A stretch of 64,000 nt of DNA, taken from NCBI RefSeq assembly GCF_017912555.1, contig NZ_JAERSD010000008.1, positions 62,001 to 126,000 on the forward strand, given 5' to 3'. The notes below the pieces were generated by a model, which did not search any database, was not told the DNA's origin, and saw only the letters and a list, made by a program, of their open reading frames with translations. The DNA is from Bacillus sp. REN3 (GTDB lineage Bacteria; Bacillota; Bacilli; Bacillales; Cytobacillaceae). Positions 1 to 8,705 of this stretch are shown piece by piece; the first letter of the stretch is position 1, and every line of letters starts with the position of its first letter. A program made the translations under genes and the position numbers.

Positions 1-628
1 GCTGTTGTTCAAAACAAAACCTGATCAGCAGCCGTTTATCAGCACCTGACGGTTCGGCAAATTGAATGGAAACCTTTTCCATACCTCTGTCCCCTTGTAT
101 GATTCTGACAACTTTACACCGGAACTTCCTGTATTCATAACCCTCACTCTGCATCGGCAATACAAACCAGCAATCGATTTTCATCCCCGGCTTCAGACCT
201 CTGCCCGTGGGCACGATCAGTGCAGCACCGCCTGCGCTGATATCATCGGTAACTGCTGTAAACGGCTTGAATGTTCCGTTGACAGGATGAACCGCCACAT
301 CAACAGACGTATCTATCCGGACATACTGCCTGCGCTGGATTTTAATCAGGCTTTCATTGCCGGGGAAGGATAGGACAACCATCGGAATCTTCAGCTTGAC
401 CCGGCCCTTCACCACGGTTTCAAACACATAATGGGAGCCTGAGACTGTTTTGAAAATCGCTTTTAACGGCGTCCCTTCCAATAGGAAAGCAGTTTTCCCT
501 GTGCTGGTATTGATAGGATAATCTATGTACAGGTCATTCCCTCTTCTTTCGACAAGCTTGCACTTATATTGATCTGAATGGTCAGAATATTTCTCTTCAA
601 GGATGATATTATCCCCAATTTTGATCAC
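1..628 (-). CDS. ypfA: YpfA-like PilZ-domain c-di-GMP receptor (3' end cut by window)
   Basis: Reading the minus strand from a GTG at 628 gives an open frame of 209 codons running off the window edge. The family is about 217 aa, so only a few residues are missing. A YcgR-like N-terminal domain (about residues 1-95) precedes a PilZ domain with both c-di-GMP motifs: RRQYVR (RxxxR) and DISAGG (DxSxxG). In B. subtilis YpfA binds c-di-GMP and brakes flagellar motility through the motor. The GTG is preceded by GAGGAA at 9 nt; its frame begins MIKIGDNIILEE. It lies downstream of ypeB in the same order as in B. subtilis. Family assignment is strong; the motility role is inferred from homologues. Confidence 0.9.
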   Translation of the reverse strand, partial: MIKIGDNIILEEKYSDHSDQYKCKLVERRGNDLYIDYPINTSTGKTAFLLEGTPLKAIFKTVSGSHYVFETVVKGRVKLKIPMVVLSFPGNESLIKIQRRQYVRIDTSVDVAVHPVNGTFKPFTAVTDDISAGGAALIVPTGRGLKPGMKIDCWFVLPMQSEGYEYRKFRCKVVRIIQGDRGMEKVSIQFAEPSGADKRLLIRFCFEQQ

Positions 629-991
629 GCCGCCCACTTCCTCGCATTAATTCCTGAATTTGCCTGACATTATTATGGCACGATTGGAACGAATAGTGCA
701 ATAGTCCTTATAAACAATGGAACTTTATACTTGTGTGCAAGTTTTCTCACTAGACACACTGACTGCCCTGGATTCATGGTGCCTGGGTAAGGATGCAAAA
801 GAATATGCTTTCTTGTCAACAATTTTACCAGAAAGAAGCGGAAGAACCAAAACAGGAGAGCCGAAGGGGATGCCGTTAGAATGAATGTACAGGATACCCC
901 TCTAGCCATTTGGCCGAGTTGGCCAATGGCTTCGTGCAAAAGGAGTCAGGAGTTTGGCTGGACCCTGGATAATAATTAGTGCTTTCTGGGA
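629..991. other. intergenic stretch between ypfA and the ypeB terminator
   Basis: About 360 bases without a convincing gene. Two minus-strand frames (673-939 and 876-1160) are open but lack a ribosome binding site and have no recognisable family; one runs into ypeB in another frame. The promoter of ypfA must lie here, but I could not identify a clear -35/-10 pair. Confidence 0.4.
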
Positions 992-1020
992 TAAAAAAGG
1001 GAAAAGCATCTGCTTTTCCC
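992..1020 (-). terminator. intrinsic terminator of sleB-ypeB
   Basis: Perfect 10-bp stem GGGAAAAGCA/TGCTTTTCCC (999-1020) followed on the minus strand by six T residues, directly after the ypeB stop codon. Confidence 0.9.
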
Positions 1021-2370
1021 TTAGACAACATCTTCGTAAACTGGTTCTGCATTATGCAGCTTTTCAACTTTTTCTTCCGTTCCGTCCTCGGCATTGATAA
1101 AAACCCTGAATGTATCATCTCCGAGAACACCCAGAAACTCGTAGCAGAGCACTTCGGCATTCAGATCATTCAAGATAACCGCTTTGCTTTCGTCCATGAT
1201 TTTAAGCTTAGGATTTATTTTGGCTCTTGCTTCTTCAGCCGTAATAGAAGGCTTAGGAATTACTCTTGATTTATGTGATTTTAAATAATCTTCTGCGGAA
1301 AAGCCGATTACCTTCCCGTTATCCAGTGCAACCTTCATTTTAATAGCATCCGGAAAAATCCTTACTCCATCCTGGTTCCCGATAAAAGTAAAAACTCCTA
1401 TGTTGTCATACTGTGAGCTTTCAAACAGGCTGAGGTCCCGGAAATCATTTTCCTTCAGGAACGCAATCGCCTTGTTTGAAGCCTCATTCAGGCTGATAGC
1501 CTGCTTATTGACGTCCCTGGCAAGTATGAACCAGATTGGATATCCACCCTTTTTTGTAATGTCCATGCTTGCTTCTTGTTTAGCCTGTTTATCTAGGATC
1601 GAAACGCTGTAAAACCCAAAGTCGGAGCCTTTGCCATTTTCGGTGACCTTCACCTCGGCTGTCCCTCTCAGGGGGGCATATTTCTTGGCAATCTTTACTG
1701 CCTCTTCCGGGCTGATTTTCCTTCCAGTTAACTTTTTGAAATTTTCATCCCTTTTTTGCAGATTAATCTGGGCTGGGCCGAATTCGGTTTCGCTATAACC
1801 TTCCACCGTTTTTTCCACAGTCTTGAATCCATCGATGATTGTATTATCCGTTTTCCCTTTTTCCGTCGCCAGCGCAAGCTCCACATCCATCCATCTCAGG
1901 TTATTTTTCAGGACCATATGCTGTACTTGCCGTAAGTCCTGCTGGATTTCCCCGGATTGCTTATAAAGCGATTTCAAGGTGGCATATTCTTTGTCTGTCA
2001 ATGGCTCTTTATCAAGATCCCGAATCGCGGTCTTGTAGGTAAAGTTCCCTATGTTCGCTAAAAATTCTTCTGTTTTATTGAATGGGAGAAGCGTCAATGG
2101 CAGTTGCCCCACATCATTATGTGCCTGGGAAGTGATTTTCCAGACCTCTGCCAGCTGTGGCGATAAAGACTTCCGGGAATTCATCGCAAGCGAAGTACCG
2201 ATCTTGTCATTCAACAAGTCAATCTGGTACGTCAAATCATGGAAGGCCCGTTGATAATTATTTTCCGCATTGATGAGAACAGCTGTCTTTTCCCTGTGCT
2301 CCTGGTAGCCCCAATAGGCTGTTCCAGCGATGCCAATAACCAGTACAGCTATAAGGATTCCTCTTATCAA
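1021..2370 (-). CDS. ypeB: germination protein YpeB
   Basis: 449 aa, the usual family length (B. subtilis 450). It has an N-terminal membrane anchor (about residues 3-20), a helical region rich in L, Q and K, and C-terminal PepSY-like repeats (about 215-440). YpeB sits in the spore inner membrane and cortex and is needed for assembly and stability of the lytic enzyme SleB, encoded just upstream. The start is a TTG at 2370 preceded by AGAGGTGAG; no ATG is near. Only 12 nt separate it from sleB, and a strong terminator follows, so the two form one transcription unit. SigG control is known for B. subtilis, but I could not define a promoter here. Confidence 0.95.
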   Translation of the reverse strand: MIRGILIAVLVIGIAGTAYWGYQEHREKTAVLINAENNYQRAFHDLTYQIDLLNDKIGTSLAMNSRKSLSPQLAEVWKITSQAHNDVGQLPLTLLPFNKTEEFLANIGNFTYKTAIRDLDKEPLTDKEYATLKSLYKQSGEIQQDLRQVQHMVLKNNLRWMDVELALATEKGKTDNTIIDGFKTVEKTVEGYSETEFGPAQINLQKRDENFKKLTGRKISPEEAVKIAKKYAPLRGTAEVKVTENGKGSDFGFYSVSILDKQAKQEASMDITKKGGYPIWFILARDVNKQAISLNEASNKAIAFLKENDFRDLSLFESSQYDNIGVFTFIGNQDGVRIFPDAIKMKVALDNGKVIGFSAEDYLKSHKSRVIPKPSITAEEARAKINPKLKIMDESKAVILNDLNAEVLCYEFLGVLGDDTFRVFINAEDGTEEKVEKLHNAEPVYEDVV

Positions 2371-2382
2371 TTCAGCTCACCT

Positions 2383-3141
2383 CTATTCACAAAAAATATG
2401 TTTCCCGATACGTTTGATTTGCGGTCTTGACCAAATCCATTTACTCGTGGCAGTCGCAGGATTGAAGTAATATAATGCATTTCCAGATGGATCCCATCCA
2501 TTGATTGCATCCAGTACCGCCTTCCTTGCGGTTTCGTTCGGAGTCAGCCAAATCTGGCCATCTGCTACTGCCGTGAAGGCACGCGGCTCAAAAATGACAC
2601 CCGAAACAGTATTCGGGAATGTGGCACTCTCAAGCCTGTTGAGAATGACCGCTGCCACTGCAACCTGTCCTGTATAAGGTTCTCCTCTCGCTTCTCCATA
2701 GACGGCGTTGGCCATCAGCTGGATATCGTTCTGGGAAAAGCCATTCGGCGTATTGGCAGCAGCAGGTTTAACAGTCGTTTTGCTTTTTGGTTTCGCTGCC
2801 TGTTCGCCACTCCAATTGATTTTCACACCTTTGGATGCTTTCGCGAGTTTCAGTTTTGTCTGCCATCCGGCAATTCCATCAATCGGCAGGCCGAATTCAT
2901 ATTGGAAGTTCCTTAGGGCCCAGTAGGTTCCCCAGCCGAAAACCCCGTCGATTTTGCCGTTGTAAAACCCGATATACTTTAGTCGGGATTGAAGCTCGAT
3001 GACATCTGCCCCAACAGCTCCCTGCTGCAAAACCTGATTCGTGAATGCATCAGCCTTTTCGTTAGATCCGCTGAATTGAACAATAGACATACTCATTACA
3101 ATGATGGCTATCCATTTCAAGATTAACCGGTAATTCTTCAT
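2383..3141 (-). CDS. sleB: spore cortex-lytic enzyme SleB
   Basis: 252 aa. A signal peptide (residues 1 to about 30, starting MKNYRLILKW) is followed by a peptidoglycan-binding domain (about 37-95, with QSRLKYIGFYNG), a lysine- and alanine-rich linker, and a C-terminal hydrolase_2 domain (about 130-252, with NAVYGEARGEPYTGQVAVAA, where the Glu is the expected catalytic residue). SleB is a lytic transglycosylase that degrades muramic-delta-lactam cortex during germination. The start at 3141 is chosen because a G-rich site (GGGGG) lies about 8 nt upstream and the signal peptide begins there; longer in-frame extension has no signal sequence. It is in an operon with ypeB. Confidence 0.95.
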   Translation of the reverse strand: MKNYRLILKWIAIIVMSMSIVQFSGSNEKADAFTNQVLQQGAVGADVIELQSRLKYIGFYNGKIDGVFGWGTYWALRNFQYEFGLPIDGIAGWQTKLKLAKASKGVKINWSGEQAAKPKSKTTVKPAAANTPNGFSQNDIQLMANAVYGEARGEPYTGQVAVAAVILNRLESATFPNTVSGVIFEPRAFTAVADGQIWLTPNETARKAVLDAINGWDPSGNALYYFNPATATSKWIWSRPQIKRIGKHIFCE

Positions 3142-3222
3142 TGCATGCAACCCCCAAGAAGTGAACTTAAAGATAGTAAGTCTATTTTTTGTAAAGGATT
3201 GACTTTTATTCCTGCAAAAGAA

Positions 3223-3258
3223 AAAACTCTCCATTTTTGCTCAAATGAAGAGTTTTTT
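3223..3258. terminator. bidirectional terminator hairpin after prsW
   Basis: AAAACTCT...AGAGTTTT stem extended by CCATTT/AAATGA with one mismatch. It is flanked by A- and T-runs on both sides and overlaps the prsW stop codon. It ends prsW transcription; readthrough in the other direction is irrelevant because no plus-strand gene lies before it. Confidence 0.8.
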
Positions 3259-3928
3259 ATATTGGATATTCTTTTTCCAGCTGCTTGACTGTCAACAGCC
3301 TTGCCATCTTGACTTTCCGCAATCCGAGCCACCATAAGAAAACCATGAAGGGGAAAATGAAAATCACCCAGTCTTCCATCGACATGAGAATGAAATCGTA
3401 CACTCCGTGGAGTGCAACCGGGATGAATAGCGAATACGCAATCCTCCTAGTCCTCGATCCGGCCGAAAACTTCGCCTTGCCAATATAATAGCCCATGATG
3501 ACCCCAAACAGCGCATGGCTCGATACCGGCAGCAACGCTCTGCCGAATGCATCCTGCAGCCCATTCGCAATCAAGTACAGGATATTTTCAGCAGAGGCAA
3601 AGCCCAATGAAACTGAAGCTCCGTAGACGATGCCATCATAAGGTTCATCGAAGGAAACGTGCTGGAAGACTGTATAATAAAGGATGAACCATTTAAAGAA
3701 TTCCTCCAATAAACCAACGGTACCGAAGGCTTTTGTGAAATCCCCCTGGAACAGCCCTTCGGCTGCCAGCACATATTGGAAGAACATCAGCGGGAACACA
3801 AGCAATGCACCAAAGACAAATGTCTTGAATACTAGCGAAATGGGTTCGGAATCGTATTGATCCTTCAAATAGAAATAACTTAAAAGAGCCAGGCCTGGTG
3901 CGACCCCGGCTGCAACGATTGCCAGCAT
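3257..3928 (-). CDS. prsW: site-1 membrane protease PrsW
   Basis: 223 aa, multi-pass membrane protein with the PrsW signatures: EEFFK at about 75-79, an ASAEN motif near 110, and two later His residues in SSHALFG and ALHGVYDF. In B. subtilis PrsW cleaves anti-sigma factor RsiW in response to antimicrobial peptides and envelope stress. Whether RsiW exists here cannot be seen; the only anti-sigma gene in the window is rsiX, which PrsW is not known to cut. Start 3928 (MLAIVAAG) is preceded by AGAGGA at 7 nt and matches the family start; an upstream ATG at 3946 has no good site. Confidence 0.93.
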   Translation of the reverse strand: MLAIVAAGVAPGLALLSYFYLKDQYDSEPISLVFKTFVFGALLVFPLMFFQYVLAAEGLFQGDFTKAFGTVGLLEEFFKWFILYYTVFQHVSFDEPYDGIVYGASVSLGFASAENILYLIANGLQDAFGRALLPVSSHALFGVIMGYYIGKAKFSAGSRTRRIAYSLFIPVALHGVYDFILMSMEDWVIFIFPFMVFLWWLGLRKVKMARLLTVKQLEKEYPI

Positions 3929-4029
3929 GCACTGTCCTCTTTTCAATTTGTTTTTTTAATCGTATCATGATATAAGGAGAAAGAAAATGGTGGATTATTT
4001 CTATATTGTCTAGTTGGAGGTGGCTATTC

Positions 4030-5001
4030 TTGAAAAAAAATATTTTAATTATACATACTGGTGGAACGATTTCAATGAGTGAAGATACAAGCGGATCAGT
4101 CAAGCCCGGGACATACAATCCTTTGCGGGAAAGAACAGACCTGTTGGCAAAACTGGCTAATCTCACAGTGGAAGAACCATTCAACCTTCCATCCCCACAT
4201 GTCACGCCGAAAGAAATGATGGAATTAAAACGCATCATTGAGCGATACAATAACAGAGGAGAGATTGACGGAGTTGTCATCACGCATGGAACAGATACAC
4301 TTGAAGAAACAGCCTACTTCCTGGATTTGACTGTCCAGGCGGACATCCCGATTGTTGTAACGGGAGCCATGCGTTCAAGCAATGAAATCGGTTCGGACGG
4401 ACTGTATAATCTAATCTCATCCATAAGGGTAGCTTCAAGCAACGAAGCCCGGGGACAGGGTGTGCTAGTTGTCCTAAATGATGAGATCCATACTGCAGTC
4501 AACGTCACGAAAACCCATACCAGCAACCTTTCAACGTTCCAAAGCCCACAATATGGGCCAATTGGGATCGTAACCAAAAGGGGGGTACTGTTCCACCATA
4601 CACCAACCAAACATGAAAATTATCCTGTATCGGATATTTCAAAAAAAGTTGTACTGGTAAAAGCCCATGCAGGGATGGATTCTTCATTGCTGGAGGCTAT
4701 CCTGCATCTTTCGGTGGACGGAGTGGTAATTGAGGCCCTTGGGCAGGGGAATCTTCCGCCAGCTTCCATTCCAGGCGTAGCCGACCTGATTGCAAACAAT
4801 ATACCTGTCGTGATTGTATCAAGAAGTTTCAATGGGATTGTCCAGGATACATACGGTTATGAAGGGGGAGGCCAACATTTGAAGAAATTAGGGGTGATTT
4901 TTTCAAATGGATTGAATGGACAAAAGGCCCGCATCAAACTGCTAGTCGCTTTATCAAATTCCGGGAGCATGGAAGAAATAAGGCATATGTTCGAGCTCTA
5001 G
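4030..5001 (+). CDS. ansA: type I L-asparaginase
   Basis: 323 aa. It shows both active-site threonine motifs of bacterial asparaginases: IIHTGGTIS near the N-terminus and VITHGTDTLEE near residue 85. It hydrolyses L-asparagine to aspartate and ammonia in the cytoplasm, there being no signal peptide. The start is taken as TTG at 4030 because TTGGAGGTGG ends 7 nt before it and the frame then begins MKKNILIIHTGG as in homologues; the upstream ATG at 4006 would place that site inside the gene. It is divergent from prsW and is the only plus-strand gene in the first 11 kb. The symbol is by similarity and a paralogue may exist elsewhere. Confidence 0.9.
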   Translation: MKKNILIIHTGGTISMSEDTSGSVKPGTYNPLRERTDLLAKLANLTVEEPFNLPSPHVTPKEMMELKRIIERYNNRGEIDGVVITHGTDTLEETAYFLDLTVQADIPIVVTGAMRSSNEIGSDGLYNLISSIRVASSNEARGQGVLVVLNDEIHTAVNVTKTHTSNLSTFQSPQYGPIGIVTKRGVLFHHTPTKHENYPVSDISKKVVLVKAHAGMDSSLLEAILHLSVDGVVIEALGQGNLPPASIPGVADLIANNIPVVIVSRSFNGIVQDTYGYEGGGQHLKKLGVIFSNGLNGQKARIKLLVALSNSGSMEEIRHMFEL

Positions 5002-5204
5002 CAATAATTCGTCTAAGGTGGTTTTCGGTGATGAGGACTTCGAGGTCAAGTGGCAGGATTAATTGATCCACTGTATAAACGATGAAGAAAATATGATCAT
5101 GTTTCATAAGAGAATCGCTCCCTTGGTATTGGGGTTATGGTGACTAGATTATTCCAAAAGAGGGCGAGTCTTTTTTTCACTTATTCACCGAATAGGAAAA
5201 GCAC
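5002..5204. other. intergenic, 3' of ansA
   Basis: No gene seen. A weak hairpin AAAAGA/TCTTTT at about 5156-5175 followed by seven T residues may end ansA transcription. Confidence 0.35.
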
Positions 5205-5386
5205 ACTTCGTTGATTGGAGCGGAAGTCACGGATACACCTCGAAAATGCTAACGCATTTCCTTCGTGCATGTGCAAACTCGTGGATGCCCATTCAGTGTC
5301 CTGCGGGAGCGCGCCCTGTTGCAAAGCCGGCACTAGGACTTCCTGTCCGTCGTAGTACCTGGAGCGCAAGACAACGAGTTGTTTTA
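5205..5386 (+). repeat. degenerate dispersed intergenic repeat, copy A
   Basis: Between ansA and ypdA. It begins with TTGATTGGAGCGGAAG and ends with CTGGAGCGCAAGACAACG, so the ends are imperfect inverted repeats. The middle contains TCCTGCGGGAGCGCG, typical of the non-coding repeats scattered in Bacillus genomes. It shares TGATTG-AGCGGAA, AAATGCT and CATTTCCTTCGTGCA with the element at 57060-57245. The open frame at 5246-5650 across it is not believed to be a gene. Confidence 0.55.
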
Positions 5387-5395
5387 CAAGAAAAA

Positions 5396-5439
5396 AAGAG
5401 GTTTTCCCCAAAAGATCATACTTTTGGGAAAGCCTCTTA
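5396..5439 (-). terminator. intrinsic terminator of ypdA
   Basis: Long stem (AAGAGGCTTTCCCAAAAG paired with CTTTTGGGGAAAACCTCTT, minus-strand reading, with small mismatches) followed by a run of T residues, just after the ypdA stop at 5446. Confidence 0.85.
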
Positions 5440-5445
5440 TCATTC

Positions 5446-6420
5446 TTATTTTCGCGATGCTATCGCATCGGCAATCTGGCCTCCATGGAAGCGGCCGTTT
5501 TCGATGAAAATCTCATTCGCATTATTCCCCGCAGCAATGACCCCGGCGATGAAGATTCCTTTTACATTCGTCTCCATTGTATCTGGGTCGAAGTGCGGTC
5601 GCCCCGTTTCTTCTTCAATCGCTACTCCCATGTTTTTCAAAAAATCATGATCCGGATGATAACCAGTCATTGCGAATACATAGTCGTTCTTTAGCTTCGT
5701 CAAACTTCCTTCTTGTTCATAAATGACCAAGTCTTCTGCTATCTCTTTTATATCGGCGTTGAAGACCATATTGACCATGCTGTTTTTGACGAGCGACTCG
5801 AATTCCGGAAGCACCCAGGGCTTGATACTTGGAGAATATTCTTTGCCGCGGTAAAGGACGGTTACCCTTGCTCCAGCTTTCACAAGTTCGATCGCTGCGT
5901 CAATGCTTGAATTCTTTCCGCCGATCACTGCGACATCCATATCAAAATACGGATGGGCTTCCTTAAAATAATGGGATACTTTTTCCAGACCTTCGCCCGG
6001 AATACCCATGTAATTTGGATTGTCGTAGTAGCCCGTGGCAATCACTACCTGGTTAGCTTGATAGACAGCCTTATCTGTCTTGACTTCAAAACCGCCATCA
6101 CCCAGCCTTTCAACTGAAGATACTTTTTCGAATTTATGGATCCTTAATTTCTCCCGTTTCACTACTTCCCGATAATAGACAAGTGCTTGGTTCCGTTTCG
6201 GTTTATGATTTTCAGTTATGAATGGCACATCCCCGATCGCGAGCTTTTCACTGCTGCTGAAAAAAGTCTGATGGGTTGGATATTTGTATATGGCATTCAC
6301 AATATTGCCTTTTTCAATGATTAAAGACTCTATTCCTTTTTTTTTCAATGCTATGGCTGCCGCAAGGCCGCATGGGCCTCCGCCGACAATAATCACTTCT
6401 TCCCTGCTCATCTTGAACAT
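5446..6420 (-). CDS. ypdA: bacillithiol disulfide reductase YpdA (Bdr)
   Basis: 324 aa flavoprotein of the thioredoxin-reductase-like fold: FAD-binding GGGPCGLAAA at the N-terminus and NADPH-binding VAVIGGKNSSIDAA near the middle. The Cys within GGGPCG corresponds to the conserved active-site Cys14 when counted from MSREEV. YpdA regenerates bacillithiol from its disulfide. The start is uncertain among ATGs at 6423, 6420 and 6411: AAGGAG lies 5 nt from 6420, while 6411 gives the Cys14 numbering of the family. It is a single-gene unit with its own terminator. Confidence 0.93.
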   Translation of the reverse strand: MFKMSREEVIIVGGGPCGLAAAIALKKKGIESLIIEKGNIVNAIYKYPTHQTFFSSSEKLAIGDVPFITENHKPKRNQALVYYREVVKREKLRIHKFEKVSSVERLGDGGFEVKTDKAVYQANQVVIATGYYDNPNYMGIPGEGLEKVSHYFKEAHPYFDMDVAVIGGKNSSIDAAIELVKAGARVTVLYRGKEYSPSIKPWVLPEFESLVKNSMVNMVFNADIKEIAEDLVIYEQEGSLTKLKNDYVFAMTGYHPDHDFLKNMGVAIEEETGRPHFDPDTMETNVKGIFIAGVIAAGNNANEIFIENGRFHGGQIADAIASRK

Positions 6421-6469
6421 CATCTCTCCTTGCGTTCTATCTATAACAGTGCATTCTCAAATTTCAATA

Positions 6470-6502
6470 AAAAATCTCCTACCTTTAAATGATAGGAGAT
6501 TT
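6470..6502 (-). terminator. intrinsic terminator of gudB
   Basis: 10-bp perfect stem AAATCTCCTA/TAGGAGATTT with an 11-nt loop, followed on the minus strand by a T-run, downstream of the gudB stop at 6559. Confidence 0.9.
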
Positions 6503-6558
6503 CATCATAAGATTCAATGATTAGCATCGTTTCGCAAAGATAATGCAGATTGCCCCGG

Positions 6559-7836
6559 TTAAATCCATCCTCTGAAGCGGGCTGCTTCTGCCATCTTTCT
6601 TACACCGACCATGTATGCTGCGAGGCGCATGTTCACCCTGCGTGACTGCGCGGTTTCATATATGTTTTCGAAAGATTTCACCATGACCTTTTCGAGTTTT
6701 TCTTCCACTTCTTCTTCCGACCAATAATATCCCTGGTTGTTTTGCACCCATTCAAAGTAAGAAACGGTTACCCCGCCTGCCGAAGCAAGGACGTCAGGAA
6801 CGAGGAGGATGCCTCGTTCAGTAAGGATTTCCGTCGCTTCAAGAGTCGTCGGGCCGTTGGCTGCTTCAACCACTATACTGGCACGGATGTTATAGGCATT
6901 TTCTTCCGTGATCTGATTTTCTATTGCGGCCGGAACAAGGATGTCACAATCAAGTTCCAGCAACTCTTTATTTGTAATCGTATTATTGAAAAGTTTCGTT
7001 ACTGTACCAAAGCTATCGCGGCGATCCAGCAAATAATCGATATCCAGTCCATCTGGGTCGTAGAGAGCTCCGTATGCATCAGAAATACCGATGACTTTCG
7101 CACCAGCATCATGCATGAATTTCGACAGGTAGCTTCCCGCATTCCCGAATCCCTGGACAACAACCCTTGCTCCTTCAAGCTCGATTCCTTTCTTTTTTGA
7201 AGCTTCGCGAATACAAATCGTTACCCCTTTTGCTGTTGCTGATTCACGACCGTGTGAACCACCGAGAACAAGCGGCTTGCCTGTAATGAATCCAGGAGAG
7301 TTAAATTCATCAATACGGCTGTATTCATCCATCATCCAAGCCATAATCTGTGAGTTTGTGAACACATCTGGAGCAGGAATATCTTTTGTCGGTCCTACAA
7401 TCTGGCTGATTGCCCTTACATATCCCCGACTCAGCCTTTCCAACTCCCTGAATGACATATCGCGCGGATCACAAATGATCCCGCCTTTTCCTCCACCATA
7501 AGGCAGGTCGACGATGCCACATTTAAGACTCATCCAGATCGACAAGGCTTTGACTTCCTTCTCCGTTACGTTTGGATGGAAACGTATTCCTCCCTTTGTT
7601 GGACCCACTGCATCATTGTGCTGCGCCCGGTAGCCAGTAAAGACTTTAACAGAACCGTCATCCATACGGACAGGAATTTTGACTGTCATCAATCTAAGCG
7701 GTTCCTTTAAAAGCTCATACACTTCATCTGGATATCCAAGCTTTTCCAAAGCTTTATGAATGACAGTTTGAGTGGAACGTAAGACGTCATGTTTGTCTTC
7801 TGAATTTGGATTTTCATTACCGTTAGCGGCTACCAT
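6559..7836 (-). CDS. gudB: NAD-specific glutamate dehydrogenase GudB
   Basis: 425 aa; catalyses oxidative deamination of glutamate to 2-oxoglutarate and ammonia. It contains the glutamate-binding GGGKGG, catalytic-lysine region PAPDVFTN, the Rossmann motif GFGNAGS and the family C-terminus RFRGWI. Laboratory B. subtilis 168 carries a 9-bp duplication (VKAVKA) that inactivates GudB; here the sequence is [12 protein letters not shown] without duplication, so the enzyme should be active. Start 7836 has a GGAGG site at 8 nt; the frame extends upstream without homology. It sits between ypdA and mecB as in B. subtilis. Whether a rocG paralogue exists is not visible. Confidence 0.95.
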   Translation of the reverse strand: MVAANGNENPNSEDKHDVLRSTQTVIHKALEKLGYPDEVYELLKEPLRLMTVKIPVRMDDGSVKVFTGYRAQHNDAVGPTKGGIRFHPNVTEKEVKALSIWMSLKCGIVDLPYGGGKGGIICDPRDMSFRELERLSRGYVRAISQIVGPTKDIPAPDVFTNSQIMAWMMDEYSRIDEFNSPGFITGKPLVLGGSHGRESATAKGVTICIREASKKKGIELEGARVVVQGFGNAGSYLSKFMHDAGAKVIGISDAYGALYDPDGLDIDYLLDRRDSFGTVTKLFNNTITNKELLELDCDILVPAAIENQITEENAYNIRASIVVEAANGPTTLEATEILTERGILLVPDVLASAGGVTVSYFEWVQNNQGYYWSEEEVEEKLEKVMVKSFENIYETAQSRRVNMRLAAYMVGVRKMAEAARFRGWI

Positions 7837-8061
7837 TGATAAACCTCCTAAATCACTATTGCGGATGTTGTCTGCTTTCATGACATAGTATACACCTTTG
7901 TTTTTTTTATGCAAGAAGAAAAAAACAGTTTTCCGCATTTTTTGATTATTTACTGTAAACGCTGTCATCAAGGTGTTGATTAATACTGACTTGGTGCACA
8001 ATTTACAGAATTGTGGGACTTTCTGAACGGAAGTTCAAAAAGCCGGAACCAGGCCCACCCT

Positions 8062-8640
8062 TTAAAAATAGTGGACAAGCGTTCCGACTGCATCTTCTTC
8101 AAGAATCTCATTGCCATACTCCAGCAGCCTGTGTATGCTCATGATGGACGAGACGCCATATTCAGCCATCAGCGATACTGCCTTCTCGGCGTCCGTCGGC
8201 GAGATACCGTTCATTAGCATATAGTAACTTCCTTCCATGAAATGGAGGCTCCCTCCCTGCAGGCCGGCATAGAACAATCGCTTGGCAAGATCGATGACGT
8301 CCTCGATGTCACTGAATTCAAACAGGATATCTTCACTTCCATCAACAGTGACCTGCATTTCGATGACTCCATCGTCAAACTGCTCCTCATCCGCATCCTG
8401 TTCAGCCATCGTAACAATCATGACCATCCCCTGGGCATGGAGGGAGAAGATCTCCACAGCAACCGAACCAATAATCTCTAAATCGAATTCCTCGCTTGCC
8501 TCAGCAAGCATATCATGGAAAAGCTGATGCCATTTTAAGGAGTCTTTCCAAATATCCTCTTTCGTCAACCCTCTGTCTGAGAGGTCATCAATAGTAAGAA
8601 AAATTTTAATTTTATTGTTTGTTAATCGTTCCAAGCGCAT
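8062..8640 (-). CDS. mecB: adaptor protein MecB (YpbH), MecA paralogue
   Basis: 192 aa MecA-family adaptor starting MRLERLTNNKIKIF. The N-terminal domain (1 to about 80) binds substrates and the acidic C-terminal domain (about 100-192) binds ClpC. MecB/YpbH is a paralogue of MecA that targets proteins to the ClpCP protease and in B. subtilis affects competence and sporulation. Start 8640 has AGGGGG 7 nt upstream; the upstream ATG at 8646 is only 1 nt from that site. Start and order (gudB-mecB-ypbG) match B. subtilis. Confidence 0.9.
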   Translation of the reverse strand: MRLERLTNNKIKIFLTIDDLSDRGLTKEDIWKDSLKWHQLFHDMLAEASEEFDLEIIGSVAVEIFSLHAQGMVMIVTMAEQDADEEQFDDGVIEMQVTVDGSEDILFEFSDIEDVIDLAKRLFYAGLQGGSLHFMEGSYYMLMNGISPTDAEKAVSLMAEYGVSSIMSIHRLLEYGNEILEEDAVGTLVHYF

Positions 8641-8705
8641 AATCATGCCCCCTGCCATCGACAAAGCTCTTGTTTTAGTTTATGAATTTCCTGCAGGTTG
8701 GTGAG

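Noticed and set aside
673-1160. Open frames between ypfA and ypeB
   Set aside because: No binding sites; one overlaps ypeB out of frame and crosses its terminator.
5246-5650. Plus-strand frame across the repeat and ypdA 3' end
   Set aside because: It covers the ypdA terminator and coding region on the opposite strand; no protein features.
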